DNA of 64,000 nucleotides, taken from the NCBI RefSeq assembly GCF_018982945.1, contig NZ_JABRXE010000001.1, forward strand, positions 372,001-436,000, given 5' to 3'. A program made the position numbers and the translations under genes. Of this stretch, positions 26,109 through 34,421 are shown piece by piece. This DNA is from Anaerostipes faecalis. GTDB lineage: Bacteria > Bacillota > Clostridia > Lachnospirales > Lachnospiraceae. Positions within the stretch are counted from its first letter, which is position 1. Each line of letters opens with the position of its first letter. The notes beneath the pieces were generated by a model that searched no databases, was not told the origin of the DNA, and was given only the letters and a program-made list of their open reading frames with translations.

Positions 26109-26530
26109 TTAAGAAGATACAAGGAAAACTGGACCTTTCAAATCTGGATCCTAAAAGTTATTCTCCACTTGGATTGGCATATATCGGTGATGCGATTTAT
26201 GAAATTATTATTCGTACTATTGTGCTTGCAGATGGAAATATGAGTGTAAATAAGTATCATAAAAAATCCAGTAGTATGGCAAAAGCTTCAGCGCAGGCAG
26301 CATTATATAAAAAAATTGAAAAAAATCTTACAGAAGAAGAAGTGGCAGTTTACAAGCGAGGAAGAAATGCAAAGTCAGGTACTATTGCAAAGAATGCATC
26401 AATGATGGATTATCGTAAAGCCACAGGATTTGAAGCATTAATGGGGTACTTGTATTTAAATGGACAGATGGATCGTTTGATAGAACTGGTAGGAAAAGGT
26501 TTTGATTTGGGAGAGAAACATGAATCATAA
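26093..26530 (+). CDS. mrnC: Mini-ribonuclease III
   Basis: This 145-residue RNase III domain protein lacks a dsRNA-binding domain and matures 23S rRNA ends in Firmicutes. The catalytic signature is [16 protein letters not shown], with its Asp, and [34 protein letters not shown] carries the second acidic site. It overlaps cysS by 16 nt and rlmB by 11 nt. The order cysE-cysS-mrnC-rlmB-sigH is as in Bacillus, though yacP is missing here. Confidence 0.95.
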   Translation: MEQSLVKKIQGKLDLSNLDPKSYSPLGLAYIGDAIYEIIIRTIVLADGNMSVNKYHKKSSSMAKASAQAALYKKIEKNLTEEEVAVYKRGRNAKSGTIAKNASMMDYRKATGFEALMGYLYLNGQMDRLIELVGKGFDLGEKHES

Positions 26531-27260
26531 AGAATATTTAATTGCAGGGCGTAATGCAGTGATTGAAGCATTACGAGCAAAAAAACCAATTGATAAGATA
26601 TTTATTTTGGATGGTTGTCAGGATGGACCTATTCGAACTATTGTAAGAGAAGCAAAAAAAACAGATGCTATATTAAAGTTTGTGGATAAGGATCGTTTAA
26701 ATCAATTGACAAATGAACATCATCAGGGCGTTGTTGCCATGGTAGCGGCATATGAGTATGCATCAATTGACGACTTGTTTGAAAAAGCAGAGGAAAAGGG
26801 AGAATCTCCTTTTTTCATTCTTCTTGATGGAATTGAAGATCCTCATAATCTTGGCGCAATTATCCGTACAGCTAATCTGGCAGGTGCCCACGGAGTTATT
26901 ATTCCAAAACATCGTGCTGTTGGATTGACGCCAACAGTTGCAAAAACATCTGCTGGTGCAATCAATTATACACCAGTTGTAAAAGTAACAAATATCGCCA
27001 GGACAATGGAAGAGTTGAAAGAGCGTGGCATGTGGTTTGTGTGTGCCGATATGGATGGAGATACTATGTATGATCAAAATCTGACTGGATCTATAGGCTT
27101 GGTTATTGGAAATGAGGGATCAGGGGTGAGTCGTCTTGTTAAAGAAAAATGTGATTTTATCACATCAATCCCGATGAAAGGAGACATTGACTCCTTAAAT
27201 GCATCAGTAGCAGCAGGAGTTCTTGCTTTTGAAATTGTCAGACAGCGGATGGGAAAATAA
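26520..27260 (+). CDS. rlmB: 23S rRNA (guanosine-2'-O-)-methyltransferase RlmB
   Basis: This is a 246-residue SpoU-class (SPOUT) enzyme that methylates the ribose of G2251 (E. coli numbering) in 23S rRNA. It has an N-terminal substrate-binding domain (IAGRNAVIEALRAKKPIDKIFI) and the knot motifs DPHNLGAIIRTANLAGAHG, IGNEGSGVSRLV and IPMKGDIDSLNASVAAGVLAFE. ATG 26520 follows GGGAGAG; a TTG at 26502 overlaps the mrnC coding region and is less likely. It is in the T-box operon. Confidence 0.96.
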   Translation: MNHKEYLIAGRNAVIEALRAKKPIDKIFILDGCQDGPIRTIVREAKKTDAILKFVDKDRLNQLTNEHHQGVVAMVAAYEYASIDDLFEKAEEKGESPFFILLDGIEDPHNLGAIIRTANLAGAHGVIIPKHRAVGLTPTVAKTSAGAINYTPVVKVTNIARTMEELKERGMWFVCADMDGDTMYDQNLTGSIGLVIGNEGSGVSRLVKEKCDFITSIPMKGDIDSLNASVAAGVLAFEIVRQRMGK

Positions 27261-27263
27261 AAA

Positions 27264-27857
27264 ATGAAAAAATATGATCAGTGTTTGGATCAGGAACTTT
27301 TAATTAAAATCAGAAGTGGTGATGATGAAGCCATGGAATACCTGATGGAAAAGTACCGGGGCCTGGTAAGAACTGAGGCAAGAAAGTTTTTTCTGACCGG
27401 TGGGGACGAAGAAGATTTGATTCAGGAAGGAATGATCGGATTGTTTAAGGCTGTCCGAAGTTATCAGGAAGAGAGAGATGCAGCATTTTCAACATTTGCA
27501 ACGATTTGTGTACGCAGACAGATTTATTCTACTGTGACTGCATCAAATCGAAAAAAACATGGCCCGTTGAACAATTATATTTCTATTTTTGGCAGTTTTA
27601 CAGAAGAAAATGGAAAGCTCAATGAAGTTTTGGAGGATTCGTTGGAAAATCCGGAAGAACTTTTGTTGAGAAAAGAGAAAATCCGGAATTATTATGATAT
27701 AATAAATGAAAAGTTAAGTGATTATGAAAAACAGGTCATGGAGCATTATCTTAATGGTGATGATTATACCCAAATTGCCAAAAAACTGGGGCGGACGGAT
27801 AAATCCATTGATAATGCCATTCAGAGGATTCGAAGAAAGTTAAGTCAGGATTCTTAG
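27264..27857 (+). CDS. sigH: RNA polymerase sporulation sigma factor SigH
   Basis: This 197-residue sigma-70-family factor initiates the sporulation programme in Firmicutes. Region 2 appears as YRGLVRTEARKFFLTGGDEEDLIQEGMIGLFKAVRSY, and region 4 as YTQIAKKLGRTDKSIDNAIQRIRRKLSQ. It lies 3 nt after rlmB, the same neighbourhood as in Bacillus, and so is probably read from the T-box promoter as well as any promoter of its own. Its presence argues that the organism can form spores. Confidence 0.95.
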   Translation: MKKYDQCLDQELLIKIRSGDDEAMEYLMEKYRGLVRTEARKFFLTGGDEEDLIQEGMIGLFKAVRSYQEERDAAFSTFATICVRRQIYSTVTASNRKKHGPLNNYISIFGSFTEENGKLNEVLEDSLENPEELLLRKEKIRNYYDIINEKLSDYEKQVMEHYLNGDDYTQIAKKLGRTDKSIDNAIQRIRRKLSQDS

Positions 27858-27873
27858 GATGGAAAGGTAAGGG

Positions 27874-28599
27874 ATGAGTATGGAAAATATTTATGTGATA
27901 TCAGATCTTCATGGACAAGGGGCAGCATTTTTTCAGATGCTTGACAAAATAAATTTTTCCAGTCAGGATAAGATGTATATTATTGGAGACGTGATTGATC
28001 GTGGACCTGATGGTATCAAACTTCTTCAATTTATAAAAAATCAGGATAATATGGAACTGATGCTGGGAAACCATGAAGATATGATGTTAAAATCCTTTGC
28101 CAGGGAAACAAGTAAATTATGGATTGATACATGGATGTTTAATGGAGGAGGAACGACTCTTCGGGAATTTAAGAAGATGTCATTGGGAGAACAGGCGGAA
28201 TGTCTTGCATATATTAAAAGTCTTCCTTTGTTTAAAATCCTGAATATAGGAGGAGTAGAGTATTTTCTTGTTCATGCAGGATTGGAGATGAAAAATGAAT
28301 CATTGGAAGAGACCTGTATGAATCTGGATATAGATGATGCACTGTGGATTCGTGAGCCTTTCTTCAATTCAGATATTATACCTCCATTTTATATTATTTT
28401 TGGACACACACCTACGGGAGCATTGATCAGATATTGTCATACGTTGCCAGAGATTCAGCAGGAAAACGGTAAACAGTTTCATCTGGTATTCTGGAATAAT
28501 AGAATAGGTATTGACTGTGGAGCTGCTTATGGAAAGAATCTTGGATGTCTGCGTTTAAATGATATGGAACAATTTTATGTAAAAATATATAAAGAGTAA
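27874..28599 (+). CDS. Metallophosphoesterase (serine/threonine phosphatase, PrpA/ApaH-like)
   Basis: This 241-residue calcineurin-like phosphoesterase has the metal-binding motifs ISDLHGQ (D and H), GDVIDRGPDG, MLGNHEDMML, VHAGLEM and FGHTPTG in the order of bacterial protein phosphatases and diadenosine tetraphosphatases. Substrate specificity cannot be read from sequence. It starts 16 nt after sigH and is probably the last gene of that operon. A tRNA-Thr promoter begins within 20 nt of its stop. Confidence 0.9.
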   Translation: MSMENIYVISDLHGQGAAFFQMLDKINFSSQDKMYIIGDVIDRGPDGIKLLQFIKNQDNMELMLGNHEDMMLKSFARETSKLWIDTWMFNGGGTTLREFKKMSLGEQAECLAYIKSLPLFKILNIGGVEYFLVHAGLEMKNESLEETCMNLDIDDALWIREPFFNSDIIPPFYIIFGHTPTGALIRYCHTLPEIQQENGKQFHLVFWNNRIGIDCGAAYGKNLGCLRLNDMEQFYVKIYKE

Positions 28600-28617
28600 A
28601 AAACTTTTGGAAACCCG

Positions 28618-28646
28618 TTGACATAAAGAAAAAAATATGATAAATT
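28618..28646 (+). promoter_or_regulatory. Promoter of tRNA-Thr
   Basis: TTGACA (28618-28623), a 17-bp spacer and TAAATT (28641-28646). Confidence 0.8.
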
Positions 28647-28659
28647 AGTCAACGGTTAT

Positions 28660-28732
28660 GCTGCTGTGGCACAGGAGGTAGCGCACCTCATTGGTAGTGA
28701 GGAGGTCACGGGTTCAACTCCCGTCAGCAGCT
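28660..28732 (+). tRNA. tRNA-Thr (GGU)
   Basis: The acceptor arms are GCTGCTG/CAGCAGC and the loop TTGGTAG between CCTCA and TGAGG gives anticodon GGT. It is a single gene with its own promoter and terminator. Confidence 0.96.
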
Positions 28733-28744
28733 TGAATGTATAGA

Positions 28745-28786
28745 TGGCTGAAACATCGAATTTATGCGGTGTTTTGGTCATTTTTT
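28745..28786 (+). terminator. Terminator of tRNA-Thr
   Basis: A 14-bp stem (TGGCTGAAACATCG with CGGTGTTTTGGTCA, several G-U pairs) is followed by six Ts. Palindrome copy 3 starts at the next base. Confidence 0.8.
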
Positions 28787-28822
28787 ATTACATAGGAAAT
28801 TTCCTTGAATATTCTATGTAAT
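28787..28822. repeat. 36-bp palindromic repeat, copy 3
   Basis: This copy is partly decayed: ATTACATAGGAAATTT, loop CCTT, GAATATTCTATGTAAT. The outer nine bases of each arm are intact. It lies directly after the tRNA-Thr terminator T-run. Confidence 0.85.
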
Positions 28823-28921
28823 AAAAAAGCTTGCGCAATTATTTGATTTTAAAAGGAAATAAATATATACTGTATTTGGGTTAAAGGAATAAGGATAGGG
28901 AATGAGGAAAAGGAGTAAAAT

Positions 28922-30097
28922 ATGATAAGAGTAAAGCTTAGAAAAATTCTCGTCTTTGTACTAGGATTGATTTTCCTTGTAAACCAGCCTGTTATGGCAG
29001 CAGAAAGCAGTGGGCAGATAGGAAGTACAACTACAGAGCAGGAACAAAGTATTCAGGTTCCAGATATGGATCCTTATGTAGAATCAATTGATGGAATAGA
29101 ACATAAAAATAAAAAGAAAAAAGAAGAAACACAGAGAAATATTCAGGCACCAGAGAATACTGTTACGAAATCTTCGGTAATGACAGGTAAAATCAAGATA
29201 AAACTGTTAAACGATATTCGACAACTGGAAGCAGAAAAAAATAATCTTATACATGCAAAAGAAGTACATGATGCAATAAGCCGGCTATATCAAAAACTGG
29301 AATCAATTTCCAGAAAGGAAGCTTTTCCGCTGGAAATTCTTTTAACGGGTGTGGAAAAGAAAAATACAACATCTATTGATTATAATGTGAATAGAGAATT
29401 GTTTAAAGTTGCCATACTGAAAGATGATTACTTAAACTCCGTATTAAAGAAGTATACATTTGGGTTTCAGAGCGGACTTTCCGGTATTAACGCTATGAAA
29501 GAGGATCAGGTTATTCATTTGAAACCGTATCTGGATCGACAGTTTTTTGAAACAGGTCGAGGATTGAAGCAAAGAGAACAGACAATTCAGCAACTGAATC
29601 AAAAGATTGAAAAGAAAAAAAGGGATATTCGAAATCTGAAAGAGGGAGAAGACAGAGTATTTTGTCCGACCAATCTCCTGGAACCAAGCAATTTGTCTGT
29701 TGAAGAAATAGAATGGATGTTAAAGGGAACAGCTTTGGAACAGCTGGCTCCGGCATTTTATAAATGTGAAGATGTGTATGGTGTAAATGCAGTAGCGATT
29801 ATGGGGATTGCTATTCATGAAAGTGCATGGGGTACCAGCAGGAGAGCGAGAGAAGATAATAACCTGACAGGATATGGAGTAACGTCAGATAGTGCAAAGG
29901 GAATAAATGCGCAAACTAAGGAACAGAATCTATTGATGACAGCTAAATTATTAAAAGAGAAATACCTGATTCCTGGAAGTGTCTATTACCATGAAAATCC
30001 AAGTCTTGTGGGAGTAAATTACCATTATTGTGTTGGCGATGAATGGGCAGCAGCAGTGACAAATTATGGATATAAACTAATGGATAAATTAGAGTAA
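28922..30097 (+). CDS. Secreted glucosaminidase-domain protein with coiled coil
   Basis: This 391-residue exported protein has a signal peptide (KILVFVLGLIFLVNQPVMAAES). A long charged linker follows, with coiled-coil-like stretches (residues about 95-125 and 210-240). The C-terminal domain (about 255-390) is of the glucosaminidase (GH73-like) type: NAVAIMGIAIHESAWGTSRRAREDNNLTGYGVTSD, with the catalytic Glu in HESAWG, and DEWAAAVTNYGYKLMDKL. It should cut the N-acetylglucosaminyl bond of peptidoglycan. AAAAGGAG precedes the start. It lies 21 nt before a second exported protein and probably shares its transcript. Confidence 0.87.
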   Translation: MIRVKLRKILVFVLGLIFLVNQPVMAAESSGQIGSTTTEQEQSIQVPDMDPYVESIDGIEHKNKKKKEETQRNIQAPENTVTKSSVMTGKIKIKLLNDIRQLEAEKNNLIHAKEVHDAISRLYQKLESISRKEAFPLEILLTGVEKKNTTSIDYNVNRELFKVAILKDDYLNSVLKKYTFGFQSGLSGINAMKEDQVIHLKPYLDRQFFETGRGLKQREQTIQQLNQKIEKKKRDIRNLKEGEDRVFCPTNLLEPSNLSVEEIEWMLKGTALEQLAPAFYKCEDVYGVNAVAIMGIAIHESAWGTSRRAREDNNLTGYGVTSDSAKGINAQTKEQNLLMTAKLLKEKYLIPGSVYYHENPSLVGVNYHYCVGDEWAAAVTNYGYKLMDKLE

Positions 30098-30118
30098 AAT
30101 CAAGGAAATAAATGGAAA

Positions 30119-31426
30119 ATGAAAAAAATAATGAAAAAAGCAGTAATTATTTATCTGTGTATTATGATGATTGTTATATTTCCGCAGGAAGCCGTTGGAG
30201 CGACACCAGATTATTTTGAAAATCCCAATAATATTTACAAAAAATTTGAGAAGCAGATATATAACCAACAGTATCAGGTGAAATATGCTTTTTTAAAAGA
30301 AAGTGCTCCTGTGTATAGTGACTTATATGGTTCAGAAAAAATAGGGAGAGCTCCTAAATATTCCGGAGTTATGGTGGTTAGTGGAACAGATGCCTATGTC
30401 CAGGTAATCTTTGAGAAGAAAAAGGGCTATGGAATCGGGTGGATGAAACGTAAAAAATATAAGGAAATCTCAAGTTTATATAATGGTGCTGAAAAGCAGC
30501 TGTTGGCAGATGGAGCCTATATTTTTTATAATGTCAATTCAGATAATGATCTGGAGACTGTCTTGAAATTTCAGGGAAATCAACAGTATGTTATAAATTT
30601 TTCTGATGATAAGAATGATTTTTCTTTAAAACAATGGAAGTTAGTAAGAGAATATGATCATTTTTATATACAGGACGTAAAAACAGGAAAATATTTGTCA
30701 GAAAACCAGGAGAACCAAATTAAACTGGTAGGCTTGAAGCAAAATATAAGCAATAGGTTCGGAAAGACAGATGATCAAGGACCGGTAACATGTCAATGGA
30801 AAGTAAAAAGAAATGGGAAGAATGTAAAACCATACCGCAATTTTTTACAATATGATCCTGCTTGGGCAAGAAAAGATTATGGTAATGTGAGTGATTACAG
30901 TGGGAAAATGGCTGCAGCAAGTTGTGGAGTTGTTGCCATTACCAATGCAGTTTATGCCCTTAATGGACAATTTATTGATCCAATGCTTTTAGCAGATTAT
31001 GCAGTGGAAAAAGAATATCGGATTATAGGATCAGGAACAGATGATGGAATATTCCAGGCAGCTGCCAGACAGTATGGTGATGCTTACGGATTCTATTATG
31101 TGGGAACAACGCATAGTACATTACGTATGAAAGATTATCTGAAAAGGGGTTGTGTAGCTGTTTCCCATGTACCGGGACATTATGTTACCATAGCAGATTT
31201 TAACCCCAAAAATAAGAAATATCTGGTTCTGGATTCTCATCCGATCCAGAAACGTCCAACGAATCCTTTTGGAAACTGGTTTTTAAAACATCGCCTGGAA
31301 TCAGGTGGACTTGCATCATCAGGATACTATATTTATAGTCCGGTTAAAAATATGGACGATTATAAGAAAATTACAAATATAAATTTTTTTAAAAATATCT
31401 CCCTTTTTATACTTCCTATATGGTAA
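30119..31426 (+). CDS. Secreted C39-like cysteine peptidase with SH3- and ricin-like region
   Basis: This 435-residue exported protein begins with a signal peptide ending near GATPDYF. The middle holds an SH3-like stretch (VYSDLYGSEKIGRAPKYSGVMVVSG) and a segment like a ricin-type beta-trefoil (GAYIFYNVNSDNDLETVLKFQG, KTGKYLSENQENQIKLV). The C-terminal domain resembles peptidase C39: LQYDPAWARKDYG, then AAASCGVVAITNAVYALNG with the nucleophile Cys, PGHYVTIADFNPK with the catalytic His, and LVLDSHP. C39-like enzymes cut peptides, including toxin leaders, but free secreted forms are less well known. The target is unknown. It is paired with the glucosaminidase upstream. Confidence 0.82.
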   Translation: MKKIMKKAVIIYLCIMMIVIFPQEAVGATPDYFENPNNIYKKFEKQIYNQQYQVKYAFLKESAPVYSDLYGSEKIGRAPKYSGVMVVSGTDAYVQVIFEKKKGYGIGWMKRKKYKEISSLYNGAEKQLLADGAYIFYNVNSDNDLETVLKFQGNQQYVINFSDDKNDFSLKQWKLVREYDHFYIQDVKTGKYLSENQENQIKLVGLKQNISNRFGKTDDQGPVTCQWKVKRNGKNVKPYRNFLQYDPAWARKDYGNVSDYSGKMAAASCGVVAITNAVYALNGQFIDPMLLADYAVEKEYRIIGSGTDDGIFQAAARQYGDAYGFYYVGTTHSTLRMKDYLKRGCVAVSHVPGHYVTIADFNPKNKKYLVLDSHPIQKRPTNPFGNWFLKHRLESGGLASSGYYIYSPVKNMDDYKKITNINFFKNISLFILPIW

Positions 31427-31447
31427 AAGGTACACCATGCCTTTTCC

Positions 31448-31477
31448 TTGACACTCCTCCTATTATGGTGATATAAT
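31448..31477 (+). promoter_or_regulatory. Promoter of the Trp-type ABC operon
   Basis: TTGACA (31448-31453) and TATAAT (31472-31477) are 18 bp apart. A small hairpin, GCGTTGA/TCAACGT, lies in the leader (31491-31507). Confidence 0.85.
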
Positions 31478-31534
31478 TTAGCACATAAAAGCGTTGAAGT
31501 ATCAACGTAGCACAGGGTATAGGAGGAAAAAAGT

Positions 31535-32542
31535 ATGACCTTAAAAAAAGTGATAGCAGCGGGTATGACAGCAGTAATGGCAATGTCAGTATTGACAGGA
31601 TGTTCAAAGAAAGATGACAGCAAAGATCAGAAGAAGATTGGAGTTGTTCAGTTAGTTGAACATGATGCTTTAGATGCTGCATACAAAGGGTTTAAGGAAG
31701 GATTGGAAGAAGCAGGATATAAAGATGGAGATAAGATCAAAATCGAATATAAGAATGCACAGAATGAGCAGTCAAATTGTCAGACAATTGCAGAACAGTT
31801 TGCAAATGACAAATGTGATCTTGTACTTGCAATTGCTACACCAGCAGCACAGGCAATGGCAAATGAAACAAAAGATATTCCTATTCTTGTAACAGCTGTT
31901 ACAGATCCTAAGGATGCAAAACTGGTTAAATCCAACGAGAAACCAGGAACCAATGTTTCAGGAACATCTGATTTAACACCTGTAAAAGAACAGATGGGAT
32001 TATTAAAAGAATTAGTGCCAGGTGCAAAAAAAGTTGCCATGTTATACTGTTCAGCTGAAGCAAATTCAAAATTCCAGGTAGAAATCGCAAAGAAAGAAGC
32101 CAAAAAACTTGATCTTCAATCTGTAGATGCAACAGTATCTGAATCCAGTGAAATTCGTCAGGTAGTAGAGTCTCTGAAAGGTAAAGTAGATGCAATCTAC
32201 TCTCCAACAGATAACATGATCGCAGCTGGTATTAATACCGTATCTATGGTAGCAAATGAAGCTAAGATTCCTTTCATTGTCGGAGAAGAAGGAATGTGTG
32301 TAGGAGGCGGACTGGCAACTTATGGAGTAAATTACTACGAATTAGGTAAGCAGACTGCAGCTCAGGCTGTAAAAATCTTAGAAGGTAAGGCAGAACCAAA
32401 AGATATGCCGATTGAATATCAGGAAAATGCTGATCTTATCATCAATAAAGATACTGTAAAAAAATTAGGAATCAAAATTCCGGAAAAATTACAGAAAAAA
32501 GCAAAGATGGTTACAACACAGAAAAACACGGATAAAGAGTAA
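31535..32542 (+). CDS. ABC transporter substrate-binding lipoprotein (TrpX-like)
   Basis: This 335-residue lipoprotein has the lipobox VLTGC near residue 22 and the ABC_sub_bind fold (VVQLVEHDALDAAYKGFKEGLEEAGY; DLVLAIATPAAQAMA; VDAIYSPTDNMIAAGI; GGGLATYGVNYYELGKQTA). Members in streptococci (TrpX) and other Firmicutes import tryptophan or related compounds. It heads an operon with a permease and an ATPase. A promoter and GGAGGAAAAAAGT precede the ATG. A hairpin with a short T-run follows it and may make the binding protein more abundant than the membrane parts. Confidence 0.88.
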   Translation: MTLKKVIAAGMTAVMAMSVLTGCSKKDDSKDQKKIGVVQLVEHDALDAAYKGFKEGLEEAGYKDGDKIKIEYKNAQNEQSNCQTIAEQFANDKCDLVLAIATPAAQAMANETKDIPILVTAVTDPKDAKLVKSNEKPGTNVSGTSDLTPVKEQMGLLKELVPGAKKVAMLYCSAEANSKFQVEIAKKEAKKLDLQSVDATVSESSEIRQVVESLKGKVDAIYSPTDNMIAAGINTVSMVANEAKIPFIVGEEGMCVGGGLATYGVNYYELGKQTAAQAVKILEGKAEPKDMPIEYQENADLIINKDTVKKLGIKIPEKLQKKAKMVTTQKNTDKE

Positions 32543-32570
32543 TTTGATTCTGCTCTAAATGAATTACAAG

Positions 32571-32599
32571 GTGCCTTCTTAGAAAAAAGAAGGCACTTT
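32571..32599 (+). terminator. Possible partial terminator inside the ABC operon
   Basis: GTGCCTTCTT pairs with AAGAAGGCAC across a 7-nt loop, followed by only TTTTG. It lies between the binding protein and permease genes. Confidence 0.6.
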
Positions 32600-32693
32600 T
32601 GTGTGTTGTCTGACATTATTTGGATACAACGAAATGGAGTATGAATATCGGTTTTACTGCTTATTAATATACGATTAATTGAGGTAAAAGAAT

Positions 32694-33587
32694 ATGAACT
32701 TAATTACAAATCTTTACAGTGCTCTTGCCCAGGGGACACTGTGGGGAATTATGGCTCTGGGTGTGTATATTACTTTTAGAATTATGGATATTGCAGATTT
32801 GTCCTGTGAAGGAAGCTTTGCATTGGGAGGATGTATTACAGCAATTTGTATTATAAAGGGAATCAATCCATTTTTAACATTACTGATTGCTATGGCAGGA
32901 GGAATGGTTGCAGGTCTGGCAACAGGAATATTACATACCAGACTTATGATTCCGGCAATTCTGGCAGGTATCTTAACAATGATTGCTTTATGGTCTGTTA
33001 ATATTCGTGTTATGGGAGGACCAAATGTATCTCTTCTTGGTGAAGATACTGTTTTTACAATTGTTATGGATACTTTTGGTATTGATCAGACGTTGGCAAC
33101 ACTGATTGTGGGTATTGGAATTGGTATCATTGTGATTGCCATGTTATACTGGTTTTTCGGTACAGAAATAGGTTCAGCACTTCGAGCTACAGGAAATAAT
33201 GAATATATGGTTCGTGCTTTAGGCGGAAATACAGATACTACAAAAGCTATTGCACTTATTATTTCCAATGGAATGATTGCTGTTTCTGGAGCATTAGTTG
33301 CACAAAATCAGGGATATGGCGATATCAAAATGGGAACAGGTGCAATCGTTATTGGTCTGGCTTCCATTGTAATCGGAGAAGTTATTTTTGGAAAACGTTT
33401 TAATTTCGCATATATTTTAGGGTCTATTATCGGAGGTTCCATTGTATATCGAATGATTATTTCTCTGGTACTTCATTTAGGATTAAGTACAGATGATATG
33501 AAACTGTTTACGGCGATTATCGTTGCACTTTCACTTGGAATTCCTGCAATAAAAGCGAAATATTCACAGCGAAGAATACCAGCATAG
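32694..33587 (+). CDS. ABC transporter permease (TrpY-like)
   Basis: This 297-residue membrane protein has about nine helices. Landmarks are ALAQGTLWGIMALGVYITFRIMDIADLSCEGSFALGGC, a family motif of this BPD_transp_2-like group, and GSALRATGNNEYMVRALGGNTDTTKA, the cytoplasmic coupling loop. With the binding protein upstream and the ATPase 11 nt downstream it completes an importer. Its gene is preceded by a 151-nt spacer holding a hairpin. Confidence 0.9.
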   Translation: MNLITNLYSALAQGTLWGIMALGVYITFRIMDIADLSCEGSFALGGCITAICIIKGINPFLTLLIAMAGGMVAGLATGILHTRLMIPAILAGILTMIALWSVNIRVMGGPNVSLLGEDTVFTIVMDTFGIDQTLATLIVGIGIGIIVIAMLYWFFGTEIGSALRATGNNEYMVRALGGNTDTTKAIALIISNGMIAVSGALVAQNQGYGDIKMGTGAIVIGLASIVIGEVIFGKRFNFAYILGSIIGGSIVYRMIISLVLHLGLSTDDMKLFTAIIVALSLGIPAIKAKYSQRRIPA

Positions 33588-33604
33588 AAGAAAGGATTAT
33601 GTAT

Positions 33605-34399
33605 ATGTTAGAAATAAGAAATGTCCATAAGACCTTTAATAAAGGAACAATAAATGAAAAAAAGGCACTAAATGGTGTAGAACTGCATCTGGATCCAGGA
33701 GACTTTGTAACGATCATTGGTGGAAACGGTGCAGGAAAATCAACAATGTTAAATATGATTTCAGGAGTATATCCTATTGATCAGGGAACCATTATCTTAG
33801 ATGGAAAAGATATTTCTGATCTTCCTGAATATAAAAGAGCATATATGCTGGGAAGAGTATTTCAGGATCCTATGATGGGAACAGCAGCGGGAATGGAAAT
33901 TCAGGAAAATATGGCTATGGCATATCGTCGTGGTAAAAAAAGAGGTTTAAGCTGGGGAATTACCAAGAAAGAAAAGAAAATATTTAAAGAGAAACTGATG
34001 ATGCTTGATCTGGGGCTGGAAGATCGTATGACATCTAAAGTTGGTTTGTTATCAGGAGGACAGAGACAGGCATTGACACTCCTTATGGCAACATTACGGA
34101 AACCTAGCCTGTTGCTTTTGGACGAGCATACAGCAGCATTAGATCCTAAAACTGCAAAAAAAGTTTTGGATATCACCCAGAAGATTGTTGAAAAAGATAA
34201 TTTGACAACTTTGATGGTAACCCATAACATGAAAGATGCCATTCATATTGGAAATCGTTTGATCATGATGAGTGATGGTAAAGTTATTTATGATGTTAAA
34301 GGTGAAGAAAAGAAAAATCTAAAAGTAGCTGATCTTTTGAAGAAATTTGAAGAAGTCAGTGGCGAGGCCTTTGCAAATGATAGAATGTTATTATCATAA
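33605..34399 (+). CDS. ABC transporter ATP-binding protein (TrpZ-like)
   Basis: This 264-residue ATPase has Walker A GGNGAGKSTML, a Q-loop in RVFQDPMMGT, the ABC signature LLSGGQRQALTL, Walker B LLLLDEHTAALDP, and the switch His in MVTHNMKDA. ATG 33605 follows AAAGGA by 8 nt; an ATG at 33599 is too close. It is the last gene of the importer operon. metY begins 22 nt after its stop and may be co-transcribed. Confidence 0.92.
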   Translation: MLEIRNVHKTFNKGTINEKKALNGVELHLDPGDFVTIIGGNGAGKSTMLNMISGVYPIDQGTIILDGKDISDLPEYKRAYMLGRVFQDPMMGTAAGMEIQENMAMAYRRGKKRGLSWGITKKEKKIFKEKLMMLDLGLEDRMTSKVGLLSGGQRQALTLLMATLRKPSLLLLDEHTAALDPKTAKKVLDITQKIVEKDNLTTLMVTHNMKDAIHIGNRLIMMSDGKVIYDVKGEEKKNLKVADLLKKFEEVSGEAFANDRMLLS

Positions 34400-34421
34400 A
34401 GAATAAGAAAAGAGGAAAAAT

